29,731 nt of DNA from JARRLC01 sp037387425 (GTDB lineage: Bacteria; Pseudomonadota; Alphaproteobacteria; Rhizobiales; Rhodomicrobiaceae). A program made the translations under genes and the position numbers. A model generated the notes under the pieces. It was given only the letters and a program-made list of their open reading frames with translations, made no database searches and had not been told where the DNA came from. The stretch is taken from contig JARRLC010000022.1 in assembly GCA_037387425.1 (NCBI GenBank), forward strand, positions 1-29,731, read 5' to 3'. Below are positions 14,721-23,228 of the stretch, piece after piece (position 1 is the first letter of the stretch; each line of letters begins with the position of its first letter).

Positions 14721-16826
14721 ATGGCTGGCAAGAAACGCAAAAACAAGTCCTTGAACAGCGGGCAGATGCTTAAGCGGCTGATGCAATCCGAAGCATGGCT
14801 GAGTGGAACCAGCGCACTCGCGGCGCGTTTTATCCGCCTGGTGTTCAACTCCTCTAAGGTGACTTACGAACCAGCCGATACTGCCGAACAGCTTCACAAA
14901 AACGCGCCCGCCATCTTCGCCATGTGGCACGGGCAGTTTCTCATGATCCCCATCGCCTCGCCCAAAGGCTTGCCTGTAAAATGCATGGTCGCGCGCCATG
15001 GCGACGCCGAGATCGTCAGCCGCACAATGGCCCGGTTCGGCCACGGCCTGATACGCGGCGCGGGCGCGGGCGACAGACGCAAAGATCGCGGTGGCGTCCA
15101 TGCCTTACGTGAAGCGCTGCGCACGCTGAAGGCTGGCGAATGCGTGGCGATGACCGCCGATGTGCCGCCCGGCCCCGCGCGCAAAGCCGGCGAAGGCATC
15201 GTTACCCTGGCGCGGATGTCGGGGCGTCCGGTGATCCCGGTGGCGATTGCCACAAAACGTTTCATGGCCTTCAACACCTGGAGCCGTTTTACCGTCAACT
15301 TACCGTTTTCGAAGCTGGCTGCGGTGTGCGGCGAACCGGTGACGGTGGCTCGCAACGCCAGCCCTGAAGAACTGGAAACCGCACGCATCACCATTGAAAA
15401 TAGCCTCAACACCGCCACAGACCGCGCTTACCAGATCACAGGCGGGAACATCACACGCGCCACGCCTTTTGCCCCTGGGATTAAATTCGCGCCCGGATTG
15501 CCGCTTAGAATTTACCGCGCCCTCACACACGCGATGCGTCCCTTTGCGGGCGCTCTGCTGCGCCACCGCAGCAACAAAGGCAAGGAGGTGCGCGAACGCC
15601 TTGGCGAACGTATGGGACTGGCCAGCATACCGCGCCCAAATAAGACACTTCTGTGGTTCCATGCCGCGAGTGTCGGCGAAACCAACACCGTATTACCGCT
15701 TATTGAAGAATTACGCCGCAAGCGGCCAGATATTGGCGTCTTGCTGACAACCGTCACGGTAACCTCTGCGAAAATCGCCGCCAGCCGCTTGCCCGAAGGC
15801 GCTATCCACCAATTCGTACCGCTAGATTCGCCGGCATTCGTTACCCGCTTTTTCGATCACTGGCGGCCTGACATGGCGCTGTTCACCGAGTCGGAAATCT
15901 GGCCAAACCTTATTCTGGAGGCTGATAAGCGCGACATTCCGCTAGCGCTTCTTAACGCCATCATGTCCGAGCGCTCTACCCGCCGTTGGAGCAAGATGCC
16001 GAGCTTGAGCCGTCCGCTATTCTCGCGCTTTTCGGTGGTGCTGACGCAAAGCAAGTTACTCACTAAGCGTTTGAAAACATTGGGGGCGCTAAACGTCATC
16101 ACTGCTGGCAACATCAAATTCGATGCGCCGCCTCCCCCTATTGACGCCGAGAAACTGGCGCTTCTGAAAGACGCCATACGCACTCGCCCCGTGTTTCTGG
16201 CGGCAAGCACCCACCCCGGCGAAGACGAGATGATCGCCGTGGCGCATCAAAAGCTTCGCGAGACCGTGCCAGGGCTGCTCACCATCATCGCGCCGCGCCA
16301 CCCTGAACGCGGCAGCGCCATGGCCGCCATGGCCGAAGGACTTTTGGGCTTTAGCGTTGCGCGCCGCTCCACAGGCGACGCCCTGACCGCTGATACAGAG
16401 ATCTACGTGAGCGACACTATCGGCGAGTTGGGGCTGTTTTACTCACTGGCGACTGTTGCTTTCATCGGAGGTTCTCTTGTGCCTCACGGCGGGCACAACC
16501 CCATCGAAGCCGTAAAACTTGGCGCGGGCGTCATTAGTGGACCGCATTGGCATAATTTTCCTGAAGTGTACAAAGCCATCACCAATAAAGGCGGATGCAA
16601 ATTCGTAAAAGACTCAGACGAACTAACGCAAGCCGTGCGCACACTCCTTTCTGATACGGCCAGACTTGAAGCAATGCGCGCTGGGGCCTCAGAAGCCGTC
16701 AACGAGCTGAGCGGCGCCATGGAGCGCACGCTTGCCGCATTGGAGCCGTTTCTTCCGCCGCTTGATCCCTCTGCTGCTGAAGGCAGCGCCGAAGGGATAA
16801 CGAAAAGGGTCGCCTATGCGCCTTGA
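14721..16826 (+). CDS. waaA: Fused DUF374 acyltransferase-like domain and Kdo transferase (WaaA)
   Basis: One 701-residue frame carries two proteins usually encoded separately. Residues 1-235 match DUF374 of the lysophospholipid acyltransferase class: M-W-H-G-Q-F-L (His70), V-A-R-H-G-D-A-E and A-M-T-A-D-V-P-P-G-P-A. From about 265 to 690 is 3-deoxy-D-manno-octulosonate transferase, which adds Kdo to lipid IVA at the inner face of the membrane. Its membrane-anchor-like start is L-T-H-A-M-R-P-F, followed by WFHAASVGE (312-320, with the catalytic Glu320), T-E-S-E-I-W-P-N and the donor-site G-G-S-L-V-P-H-G-G-H-N-P-I-E-A. No stop, frameshift or start signal separates the parts. Its last 11 bases overlap lpxK, implying coupling. 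Confidence 0.93.
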   Translation: MAGKKRKNKSLNSGQMLKRLMQSEAWLSGTSALAARFIRLVFNSSKVTYEPADTAEQLHKNAPAIFAMWHGQFLMIPIASPKGLPVKCMVARHGDAEIVSRTMARFGHGLIRGAGAGDRRKDRGGVHALREALRTLKAGECVAMTADVPPGPARKAGEGIVTLARMSGRPVIPVAIATKRFMAFNTWSRFTVNLPFSKLAAVCGEPVTVARNASPEELETARITIENSLNTATDRAYQITGGNITRATPFAPGIKFAPGLPLRIYRALTHAMRPFAGALLRHRSNKGKEVRERLGERMGLASIPRPNKTLLWFHAASVGETNTVLPLIEELRRKRPDIGVLLTTVTVTSAKIAASRLPEGAIHQFVPLDSPAFVTRFFDHWRPDMALFTESEIWPNLILEADKRDIPLALLNAIMSERSTRRWSKMPSLSRPLFSRFSVVLTQSKLLTKRLKTLGALNVITAGNIKFDAPPPPIDAEKLALLKDAIRTRPVFLAASTHPGEDEMIAVAHQKLRETVPGLLTIIAPRHPERGSAMAAMAEGLLGFSVARRSTGDALTADTEIYVSDTIGELGLFYSLATVAFIGGSLVPHGGHNPIEAVKLGAGVISGPHWHNFPEVYKAITNKGGCKFVKDSDELTQAVRTLLSDTARLEAMRAGASEAVNELSGAMERTLAALEPFLPPLDPSAAEGSAEGITKRVAYAP

Positions 16827-17847
16827 ACAACCAAACTGGTGGTACGGATCGAGGATTATCGACAAGGCCAGAGCGCTCGCGCTGTCGCCCGCTGGCGGGC
16901 TTTACGGACTGGCGGCGGAGGCGCGTTTCGCGTTCGCGCTGGCCTACCGCTCGTCGCTCCCGGTGATTTGCGCAGGCAACTTCACCCTCGGCGGAGCCGG
17001 GAAAACACCGCTGGCAATTGCCGTCGCTGAGCTAGCGCGCGACTGGGGCGGAAAGCCCGCATTTCTCACACGCGGCTTTGGCGGACGCATCGAAGGCCCT
17101 CACCGCGTAGACATAGCCCGAGACAAGGTCGCCGATGTTGGCGACGAAGCGTTGTTGCTCGCCCGCGTTGCGCCAACTTTTGTGGCTCACAACCGGATGA
17201 AAGGCGCGCGCACCATCGAAAGAGCAGGCATCGCCGATATCATCATCATGGATGACGGCTTTCAGAACCCCTCGCTTGCGAAAAGTATGTCGGTTATTGC
17301 TGTCGATGGTGCGGTGGGGCTGGGCAACAGATTTATTTTTCCCGCTGGTCCTTTACGCGCGCCGCTCAAGGCGCAACTGCGCCGCGCCGATGTTATCGTC
17401 ATGGTAGGGGAAGGGCCGGACCTGGAACTCCCCCGGACAATCACCAAAGACGGCCACGCGCGCGTCTTGCCGGTGCTGCATGCCCGGTACCAGCCCAATG
17501 GCGATATCGATTGGCTGAAGACTGCTCCCGTTGTGGCGTTTTGCGGCATTGGACGTCCGGACAAGTTTTTCCGCACGTTGGAAGAGGCGGGGGCGGACGT
17601 AAAAGCGTCGGTCTCTTTCCCCGATCATCATGTGTTTACGGCTGAAGACGCCGCCTCGCTCTTGGAAACGGCTAGCCGCGAAAAGGCGGTTCTGGTTACC
17701 ACCGAAAAAGACATGGCGCGTCTGGAAGGGGCGGAAGGCCCGCTTTCAGAGCTAAAAGCCAAGGCGCGGGCGCTGCCTGTCAGCCTGCAACTCGATGGCG
17801 ACAGTCAGGCCCTATTGACATCGCTTTTACTGCAAGCGCTCGCGTGA
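16816..17847 (+). CDS. lpxK: Tetraacyldisaccharide 4'-kinase (LpxK)
   Basis: A 343-residue membrane-associated kinase that phosphorylates the 4' position of the lipid A disaccharide, giving lipid IVA, the substrate of the upstream Kdo transferase. The P-loop GNFTLGGAGKT is at 54-64 (Lys63), the characteristic DDGFQN at 146-151 and the C-terminal T-T-E-K-D-M-A-R-L motif near 295. The N-terminal hydrophobic segment is around 24-45. The start overlaps the preceding stop by 11 bases, with AAGGGT (16805-16810) as Shine-Dalgarno. It is convergent with the Fe-S protein gene, 34 bases away. Confidence 0.96.
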   Translation: MRLEQPNWWYGSRIIDKARALALSPAGGLYGLAAEARFAFALAYRSSLPVICAGNFTLGGAGKTPLAIAVAELARDWGGKPAFLTRGFGGRIEGPHRVDIARDKVADVGDEALLLARVAPTFVAHNRMKGARTIERAGIADIIIMDDGFQNPSLAKSMSVIAVDGAVGLGNRFIFPAGPLRAPLKAQLRRADVIVMVGEGPDLELPRTITKDGHARVLPVLHARYQPNGDIDWLKTAPVVAFCGIGRPDKFFRTLEEAGADVKASVSFPDHHVFTAEDAASLLETASREKAVLVTTEKDMARLEGAEGPLSELKAKARALPVSLQLDGDSQALLTSLLLQALA

Positions 17848-17881
17848 CAATCCTGCCGAAATCTTATGAACGCGCTGTGTG

Positions 17882-19258
17882 CTATTTGCTGGCGACGCCG
17901 TAAGCGCGGGCGAGTAGCTCGATAGGATGCGTGAGAAGCTGCGGCTGCTTTGCGCCGTCCTCTTCCCCGCCCTGAGCGCCACTGCCGCCATCAAGCCGTT
18001 CCATCCCTTGCACGAGATGCTCGCCAGCCAGCGGACATTCCGACACCATGAACGCTTTATCGGCCTTGGCCATGGCCCGCGCGGCGGGCTTGCCCACCTT
18101 CAACGCAACATCGAAATTCTGAGTTTTAATGCCCCACGCACCGCCGTGGCCTGAGCATCGCTCGATAACGGTAATGTCAGCATCCGGAATAAACCGCAGC
18201 ATCTCGGCGGCCTTCTGCCCCACATTCTGCGCGCGGGCATGACAAGCTATGTGCACAGCAACGCCGCCAGGCACAGGCTGCATACCAGGAGCCAGCCCCT
18301 CATTGCGGGCGATATCAACCACGTATTCGCTCAGATCCCAGGTGGCTTCGGCCAGTAATTTCACGTCTTCGTCATCTGGCAGAATGAGCGGCCATTCGAA
18401 TTTCAGCATCAGCGCGCAGGAAGGCATCATCGCCACGACGGGGTAACCCTTTTCGATCCATGGGCGGAATGTTGCCGCCACTTTCCGCGCTGCGTCGGCC
18501 ACTTCACCGATGAGCCCTTGCTCCAGGCGCGGCATGCCGCAACAGGATGGATGCAGAACTTCTGTGTCAACGCCGTTTTTCGCCAGCACAGCACGCGCGG
18601 CCATGCCGGTATCGGCAGCGTTGAAGTTCGTGAAGCAGGTGGCGTAGAGCACCGCCTTGCGTCCAAAAGCTGGCGCATCGCGGTTAACCTCTGGCGCACT
18701 CGCCTTGGCGCGCGTCTCGAAAGACTTACCGCAATATTTCGGTAAATGCGCTTCGCGGTGGATGCCCGCCACGCTCTCCATCACGCCGCGCGTAGCGTGA
18801 TTGCTGCACCGCGTCGCCCAATTCGCAAGGCCGCTTACAGCCCCGGCGAGGCGTCCGTTGCGGTCGGTTTCCATCAACTGGCGGTCAGCGAAAGGGATGC
18901 CTTCTTTCCGCGCCTGAACCGCCCGGTAGCGCAGCATCAGATGCGGGAAATCGAGGTTGAATTCATGCGGCGGCACGTAGGGGCATTTGGTGAGGAAACA
19001 CATATCGCACAGCGTGCATGCGTCCACCACCTTGCGGAACTCGGCGCTATCGACGGTGTCCAGCTCACCAGATTTCGACTCATCCACCAGATCGAATAGC
19101 CGAGGAAATGAATCGCACAAATTGAAGCACCGGCGGCAACCGTGGCAAATGTCGAAGACGCGGCGCAATTCGGCGTCTAGCGCGGCTTCGTCGTAAAAGC
19201 TCTCACTTTCCCAGTCCAGCGCGTGCCGGACGGGAGCGTCTAATCCGCCTTCCCGCAT
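17882..19258 (-). CDS. HdrD/GlpC-like iron-sulfur oxidoreductase paired with rubrerythrin
   Basis: A 458-residue protein with an N-terminal two-cluster ferredoxin region (Cys38/41/44/48 in CHGCRRCFNLC; Cys81/84/87/92 in C-T-L-C-D-M-C-F-L-T-K-C-P) and two C-terminal CCG-type domains. The first CCG is H-P-S-C-C-G-M-P; in the second the pair is altered to R-C-S-G-H-G-G. This is the layout of heterodisulfide-reductase D and GlpC-type proteins. In many bacteria this protein is encoded beside rubrerythrin (often with DUF3501), and it may pass electrons to or from it. No flavoprotein partner is adjacent, so glycolate oxidase or glycerol-3-phosphate dehydrogenase roles are less likely. AAAGGA lies 8 bases before the ATG. 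Confidence 0.85.
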   Translation of the reverse strand: MREGGLDAPVRHALDWESESFYDEAALDAELRRVFDICHGCRRCFNLCDSFPRLFDLVDESKSGELDTVDSAEFRKVVDACTLCDMCFLTKCPYVPPHEFNLDFPHLMLRYRAVQARKEGIPFADRQLMETDRNGRLAGAVSGLANWATRCSNHATRGVMESVAGIHREAHLPKYCGKSFETRAKASAPEVNRDAPAFGRKAVLYATCFTNFNAADTGMAARAVLAKNGVDTEVLHPSCCGMPRLEQGLIGEVADAARKVAATFRPWIEKGYPVVAMMPSCALMLKFEWPLILPDDEDVKLLAEATWDLSEYVVDIARNEGLAPGMQPVPGGVAVHIACHARAQNVGQKAAEMLRFIPDADITVIERCSGHGGAWGIKTQNFDVALKVGKPAARAMAKADKAFMVSECPLAGEHLVQGMERLDGGSGAQGGEEDGAKQPQLLTHPIELLARAYGVASK

Positions 19259-19282
19259 GGAATGTCCTTTATGGCTGGATAG

Positions 19283-19321
19283 GGCCCTGCCGATTCGTTT
19301 TGGTGAATAAACCGGCAGGCC
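19283..19321 (-). promoter_or_regulatory. Hairpin between rubrerythrin and Fe-S protein genes
   Basis: GGCCCTGCCG (19283-19292) pairs with CCGGCAGGCC (19312-19321), about 9 bp with one bulged base and a loop of roughly 20 bases. No T run follows on the minus strand, so it may reduce, process or stabilise the transcript rather than end it. Confidence 0.4.
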
Positions 19322-19345
19322 AGTTTCAAGAGTTAGGTGCTAAGC

Positions 19346-19765
19346 TTAGCCCAGTTCGTCGAGCGCGCGCTGGAAGCGGCCCGCATGAGAACGCTCAGCT
19401 TTGGCCAGCGTCTCGAACCAATCGGCGATTTCATCAAAGCCTTCCTCGCGCGCGGTGCGAGCCATGCCCGGATACATATCGGTGTATTCGTGGGTTTCGC
19501 CAGCGACAGCGGCTTTCAGGTTATCCGCTGTCTTACCGATGGGAAGCCCTGTTGCCGGATCGCCAACATCTTCCAGGAACTCTAAGTGGCCGTGGGCGTG
19601 GCCTGTCTCGCCTTCAGCGGTCGAACGGAATACAACGGCGACATCGTTATAGCCTTCGACATCAGCTTTCTGTGCGAAATAGAGATAGCGCCGGTTGGCC
19701 TGTGATTCTCCGGCGAATGCTTCCTTGAGATTTTGTTCAGTCTTACTGCCTTGTAGAGCTGCCAT
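19346..19765 (-). CDS. Rubrerythrin (diiron domain only)
   Basis: A 139-residue four-helix diiron protein. Ligand candidates are Glu20 in F-A-G-E-S-Q-A-N-R-R-Y, Glu53 and His56 in A-E-G-E-T-G-H-A-H-G-H, the Glu of A-G-E-T-H-E-Y and the Glu/His of A-E-R-S-H-A-G-R-F. The C-terminal rubredoxin domain of classical rubrerythrin is absent, so an external electron carrier is needed; the Fe-S protein just downstream is a candidate. Likely role: removal of hydrogen peroxide or handling of iron. The ATG has AGGAGG close upstream. A promoter with an Irr-type palindrome precedes the gene. Confidence 0.93.
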   Translation of the reverse strand: MAALQGSKTEQNLKEAFAGESQANRRYLYFAQKADVEGYNDVAVVFRSTAEGETGHAHGHLEFLEDVGDPATGLPIGKTADNLKAAVAGETHEYTDMYPGMARTAREEGFDEIADWFETLAKAERSHAGRFQRALDELG

Positions 19766-19819
19766 GCATTTCCTCCTGGGTGTTGGTCATTCGTTGCCCC
19801 ACAGAACTGGGGACAAAGG

Positions 19820-19848
19820 ACATTAGAACTATTCTAAAGATGCGTCAA
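19820..19848 (-). promoter_or_regulatory. Rubrerythrin promoter with Irr-type iron control element
   Basis: Read leftward, a -35-like TTGACG (plus 19843-19848) and a -10-like TAATGT (plus 19820-19825) are 17 bases apart. In the spacer, overlapping the -10, is TTAGAA-N3-TTCTAA (19823-19837), a perfect inverted repeat; the 17-base form TTTAGAATAGTTCTAAT differs from the published ICE consensus TTTAGAANNNTTCTAAA at one outer base. Irr is the iron/haem-responsive Fur-family regulator of many alphaproteobacteria. The palindrome and spacing are seen; control by Irr is inferred, and no irr gene lies in the window. Confidence 0.6.
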
Positions 19849-19888
19849 ATAAGAAACTGCCTTTAGCGGTTTGTAAAGGAAAATTGCA

Positions 19889-20025
19889 AAAGGCGCTCCC
19901 TCTAGAGCATTTTCAGCAAAAGTTGCGAGACTTCCCGCGCTCGTGGAAATGCGATAGAGCAAGAAGTTAGAACATTTTTTGATCCGGTTAGATCGGAAAA
20001 CGCTCTAATAAGCTGAAGCGCCTTT
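19889..20025 (-). terminator. Terminator-like arms split by a repeat element
   Basis: AAAGGCGCT (19889-19897) and AGCGCCTTT (20017-20025) are a perfect 9-base inverted repeat, and on the minus strand the second arm is followed by TTGCAATTTTCC. This looks like the terminator of the carbonic anhydrase gene, whose stop is 22 bases upstream. The arms are now 119 bases apart because the repeat at 19903-20007 lies between them. Confidence 0.45.
19903..20007. repeat. RIME / Bru-RS-like intergenic repeat
   Basis: The ends TAGAGCATTTTC (19903-19914) and GAAAACGCTCTA (19995-20006) are inverted repeats matching at 11 of 12 positions. Inside are a third TAGAGC (19955-19960) and a GATCCGGTTAGATC core (19981-19994). 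This arrangement resembles the short mosaic repeats of Rhizobiales (RIME, Bru-RS), non-coding elements that may be mobilised in trans. Recognition is by overall pattern; only one copy is in the window. Confidence 0.55.
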
Positions 20026-20046
20026 CTAACAGCCAATTTACACAGC

Positions 20047-20859
20047 TCAACTGGAGCTTTTGAGCAGGTAACGGCGGTTAATAGGCTTAACAGGGCGCGC
20101 ATTGTTCGGGAAGATTTTGGCAAACGCCTGAACCTGTTCTTGCGAGGCCTCAATTGGTTCTTGGAACACAGTCCAGATCAAGCCTTCGGAACAAGGTGGC
20201 GTCGTCAAAGACCCCCGATAGCGGTAATAGGCCTGGCTAGCTGGAAAAGCGGCAGACGGATCAAGCGTTTCAAATGGCTGTTCCGCCCCTTGCGCGTTCG
20301 GCATTGAGGCAAACACCGGCGCCAATGCAGCATTCTTTGCGCCCGGCTTGATGAACACGCCGATCACCGCGATCTGTCCATCTTCTGCCTTATGAACATA
20401 ATGCCCTTCCATCGCATGAGGCCGTCCGTCTACAAGATGCTCACTGGGATGATGGAAATGGTACTGCAACAGATCGAAACGCTTTCCCTTGATCGTACAA
20501 GAGCATCCTGGCTCAACATTCACTTGGATCGAATGCCCGTTGTTAACGATTTTTCCTGCGACCGCCCGATATTCAAGTTTAAAGGGTTCGCCAAGCTGAG
20601 CCTTAACAGCGTCAGTTAAATCAATGGGGGATTGCTCGGTGCCCAACGAACAAGTTTTAAAGTCAGGCGATAGGTCGCCCCAATGTTCTGGCGATCCTTC
20701 TCCTTCATATCCCCAGTGCGGCGCGCCCCCATGACCGGCGGCAGCTTTTTCAGCGCCATGTTCCGAGGCGCTAGCAAGACCTGCCGCTGAAAGGCAAGTC
20801 ACGCACGCACAGGCTGTAAGCGACTGAAGAGCCATGCGTCGTGTTATTAGTTCTTTCAT
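20047..20859 (-). CDS. Exported alpha-class carbonic anhydrase
   Basis: A 270-residue enzyme interconverting CO2 and bicarbonate, here in the periplasm. The N-terminus T-R-R-M-A-L-Q-S-L followed by a hydrophobic, Cys-rich stretch is a twin-arginine-type signal, with probable cleavage after A-S-A near residue 32. The alpha-CA core begins H-W-G-Y-E-G. Zinc ligands are His134 and His136 in Q-Y-H-F-H-H-P-S-E-H and His153 in M-E-G-H-Y-V-H. The T-T-P-P-C-S-E-G motif supplies the second cysteine of the usual disulfide with Cys70. GAGGGT lies 6 bases before the ATG. No partner gene is adjacent on the same transcript. Confidence 0.95.
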   Translation of the reverse strand: MKELITRRMALQSLTACACVTCLSAAGLASASEHGAEKAAAGHGGAPHWGYEGEGSPEHWGDLSPDFKTCSLGTEQSPIDLTDAVKAQLGEPFKLEYRAVAGKIVNNGHSIQVNVEPGCSCTIKGKRFDLLQYHFHHPSEHLVDGRPHAMEGHYVHKAEDGQIAVIGVFIKPGAKNAALAPVFASMPNAQGAEQPFETLDPSAAFPASQAYYRYRGSLTTPPCSEGLIWTVFQEPIEASQEQVQAFAKIFPNNARPVKPINRRYLLKSSS

Positions 20860-21227
20860 TTATACCCTCGCTGCTTCTGGTTCGAACTCTTTCATACTCG
20901 ATTGCTGTTTGGCTTATGGGCAAATTCTACCGTGTATATGGAACTGTGCATCTGTCTTGCTATCCACAGACAACCAACTGGAACGTCAGGTTTTATCCAC
21001 CGGAACGACTGTATATCATAATTTATTCATAAGATGAGGCATTATCGTTCACAATATGTTGCGCCTATCTTCCTGAAATATGTCAAATTTTAACTATCTA
21101 CTTAAATGTTTCTCTTTCTATATTGACAGGCATGAATTCCTTGTGCGTGGCATTGAAGAGCGCATTGCAATACGTACTCGTCCTGAGTTAAGACGAAAGC
21201 ATTGACAACCTGCGCTTGGGGGAACGG
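20860..21227. other. Divergent intergenic region, carbonic anhydrase to SGNH hydrolase
   Basis: About 370 bases with no supported gene. It must contain both promoters, but I cannot single out a good -35/-10 pair. Two 8-of-9 matches to the DnaA box TTATCCACA occur at 20960-20968 and 20993-21001. A 19-codon frame at 21132-21191 (ATG to TAA) has no visible ribosome site. GGGGGAA before 21228 acts as the Shine-Dalgarno of the SGNH gene. Confidence 0.5.
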
Positions 21228-23189
21228 GTGAAAACCATAACACGCGCCGTTATGTTCGTTAGCGCGCTTTGCATCTCAGTACTGCTGAGCGTGCCAGCAC
21301 ACGCGGAAAAAGTCATTGACTGGCAATTGGAAAATCCATTCCGCCTGTTCAAAAAACCGGCAGACACCAAACTGCATCACGATATATTTAAGCAGCTCAC
21401 TGCCGCTGAGCGCACTTCCCCCATTCTAGCCGCCGAACGCAAACTGGCGCTTCTCTCCGGTGGGCGTGGATGGGCCGACGATGTGTTCAATCACACCTGT
21501 TACGATCAGGATAAAGACAGATATACCGCCTGCCCTGATTATGTGCTTCCCAAGAGCCACCGCATCATCGCGTATCTGAGAGACAAAGAAAGCTTCTGGG
21601 ATATCTTTACGCCGGAAGACAAAAACGCAGAATGCTCGTGGACAGTGGTCAACCGCAAAGGTAAGGCCATCAGCGAAGCAGCCGCGCCTTGCAACGAACG
21701 CGTGAAGCTCGACATCCCCTACCCTGCTGGCGCGCGCGTGAGCGTTAAGAAAAGTAACGGCGGAAGAATCAAGCCGGTGCGTGTGAAAATCCGCGATGTG
21801 CTAATTGTCGGCTTGGGCGATTCATTCGCTGCGGGCGAAGGCAACCCGGATCACCCCGTCACATTCGACGACACACGCTCATTTAACTATGGCTATGTCG
21901 ATATCGCCGCCACTGGCAAACGCGAAACACTGGACGGCTATCCAGCGCGAGAAGGCGGCTGGAAGAAAATCAACACCGCCAAATTCAAAAAAGAGCGCGC
22001 CCGCTGGTGGGACCGGGAATGTCACCGCTCGCTCTACTCGCATCAGCTTCGCGCCGCACTGCAACTCGCAGTGGAAAATCCGAAGCGCGCGATTACCTTC
22101 GTCAGCTTCAGTTGCAGCGGCTCGGAAATCACTGAAGGAATATTGCTGAGCAAGCCAGTTCGCGAGTGCACTGTCGGCGATAATTTCCTGGTCAAACCCC
22201 AGCTTTCCGCTTTGTCAGAAGAATTATGCAAATCGGTTGTTAAAAACGCGCCCATGCCAGCGGCCGTCATCAACCGCATTCCTGAGCTGCGTCATCTCTC
22301 AGAAAACGAGATGCGGATTACGCGCTGTTTGACGCCCAACCACAAACCCGCGCTGAAACGCCCCGTGGACCTCGTCTTCCTCTCAGTGGGTGGCAACGAT
22401 GTGGGATTTGTCTCCCTGGTATCCGATACGATGCTGAGCGATAACAGCATTTACCGCAGACTGGGCAGCCGTCTGGGCTCGGTTTACGGCGTAGACGAAG
22501 CGCGCAAACGGCTCGAACTCGTAAAAGGCCGCTACGATGGCTTGCGCTTCGCACTCACAGCTTTACTGGGCGTAAAGTCCGGCAGGCGGAGCAATAGCCA
22601 TGTCATCGTTACCGGCTATCCCAATATGGGATATGACACCGATGGCGTCAGCGCTTGCGGCGGCACAAAAGGCATGGAGGTGTTCCCGCCCTTCCGGCTC
22701 AACGCCGAAAAAGTCGCAAGTGCGGAGAGCTTTACCCAGGAGCTGAACAAACAGCTTGCGAAAAGCGCCGGGAGAAACTGGACATATGTCGATGGCTACG
22801 ACGATGATTTCCGCACGCATGGTCTGTGCGCCACGAATGGCAATGGCTTGGCCGATAATCTGTCCCTACCACGTTTCCTGAATGGCAAATGGACGCCGTA
22901 CAAGCCCTCACACTATGCGCCTTATGCTCCGCGCCAACGCTGGTTCCGCACCCCGAACGACGCATTTTTGACTTCCAACATGCACGCCAGCGCTATCGCC
23001 AATTTTGGTGTCAATTGCTCCAGAGTTTACACGCTGCCCATGCAAAACCTTGCCCGGCGTTACTGGACACCTTTCCAGGTTTTCATGAGCAGTACCTATG
23101 GCGGGGCGTTTCATCCAACAGCGGAAGGGCAAGCCGCCATGGCTGACCGCGTTACCGCTGCTGCGCGGAAAATTCTCGATGGGCGCTGA
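21228..23189 (+). CDS. Large secreted SGNH/GDSL hydrolase
   Basis: From the GTG at 21228 the protein has 653 residues and a clean signal peptide (short basic start, hydrophobic V-M-F-V-S-A-L-C-I-S-V-L-L-S-V, then A-H-A as cleavage site near 24). The in-frame TTG at 21216 would only add four residues. SGNH blocks: I is G-L-G-D-S-F-A-A-G-E-G-N (Ser199), III is S-V-G-G-N-D-V-G-F (Asn390), and V is A-F-H-P-T-A-E-G-Q (His629). About 170 residues precede the catalytic Ser and the spacing between blocks is large, so the protein is more than twice the usual size. Substrate unknown; an exported lipid or polysaccharide esterase is likely. Confidence 0.85.
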   Translation: MKTITRAVMFVSALCISVLLSVPAHAEKVIDWQLENPFRLFKKPADTKLHHDIFKQLTAAERTSPILAAERKLALLSGGRGWADDVFNHTCYDQDKDRYTACPDYVLPKSHRIIAYLRDKESFWDIFTPEDKNAECSWTVVNRKGKAISEAAAPCNERVKLDIPYPAGARVSVKKSNGGRIKPVRVKIRDVLIVGLGDSFAAGEGNPDHPVTFDDTRSFNYGYVDIAATGKRETLDGYPAREGGWKKINTAKFKKERARWWDRECHRSLYSHQLRAALQLAVENPKRAITFVSFSCSGSEITEGILLSKPVRECTVGDNFLVKPQLSALSEELCKSVVKNAPMPAAVINRIPELRHLSENEMRITRCLTPNHKPALKRPVDLVFLSVGGNDVGFVSLVSDTMLSDNSIYRRLGSRLGSVYGVDEARKRLELVKGRYDGLRFALTALLGVKSGRRSNSHVIVTGYPNMGYDTDGVSACGGTKGMEVFPPFRLNAEKVASAESFTQELNKQLAKSAGRNWTYVDGYDDDFRTHGLCATNGNGLADNLSLPRFLNGKWTPYKPSHYAPYAPRQRWFRTPNDAFLTSNMHASAIANFGVNCSRVYTLPMQNLARRYWTPFQVFMSSTYGGAFHPTAEGQAAMADRVTAAARKILDGR

Positions 23190-23228
23190 TCACAGCTCAC
23201 GGCGGAGAAGCCGTTAGGCACATTGTCC

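Noticed and set aside
20960..21001. Two DnaA-box-like sequences (CTATCCACA and TTATCCACC)
   Set aside because: Each is one base off the consensus and such matches are expected several times by chance in a window of this size; no origin features surround them.
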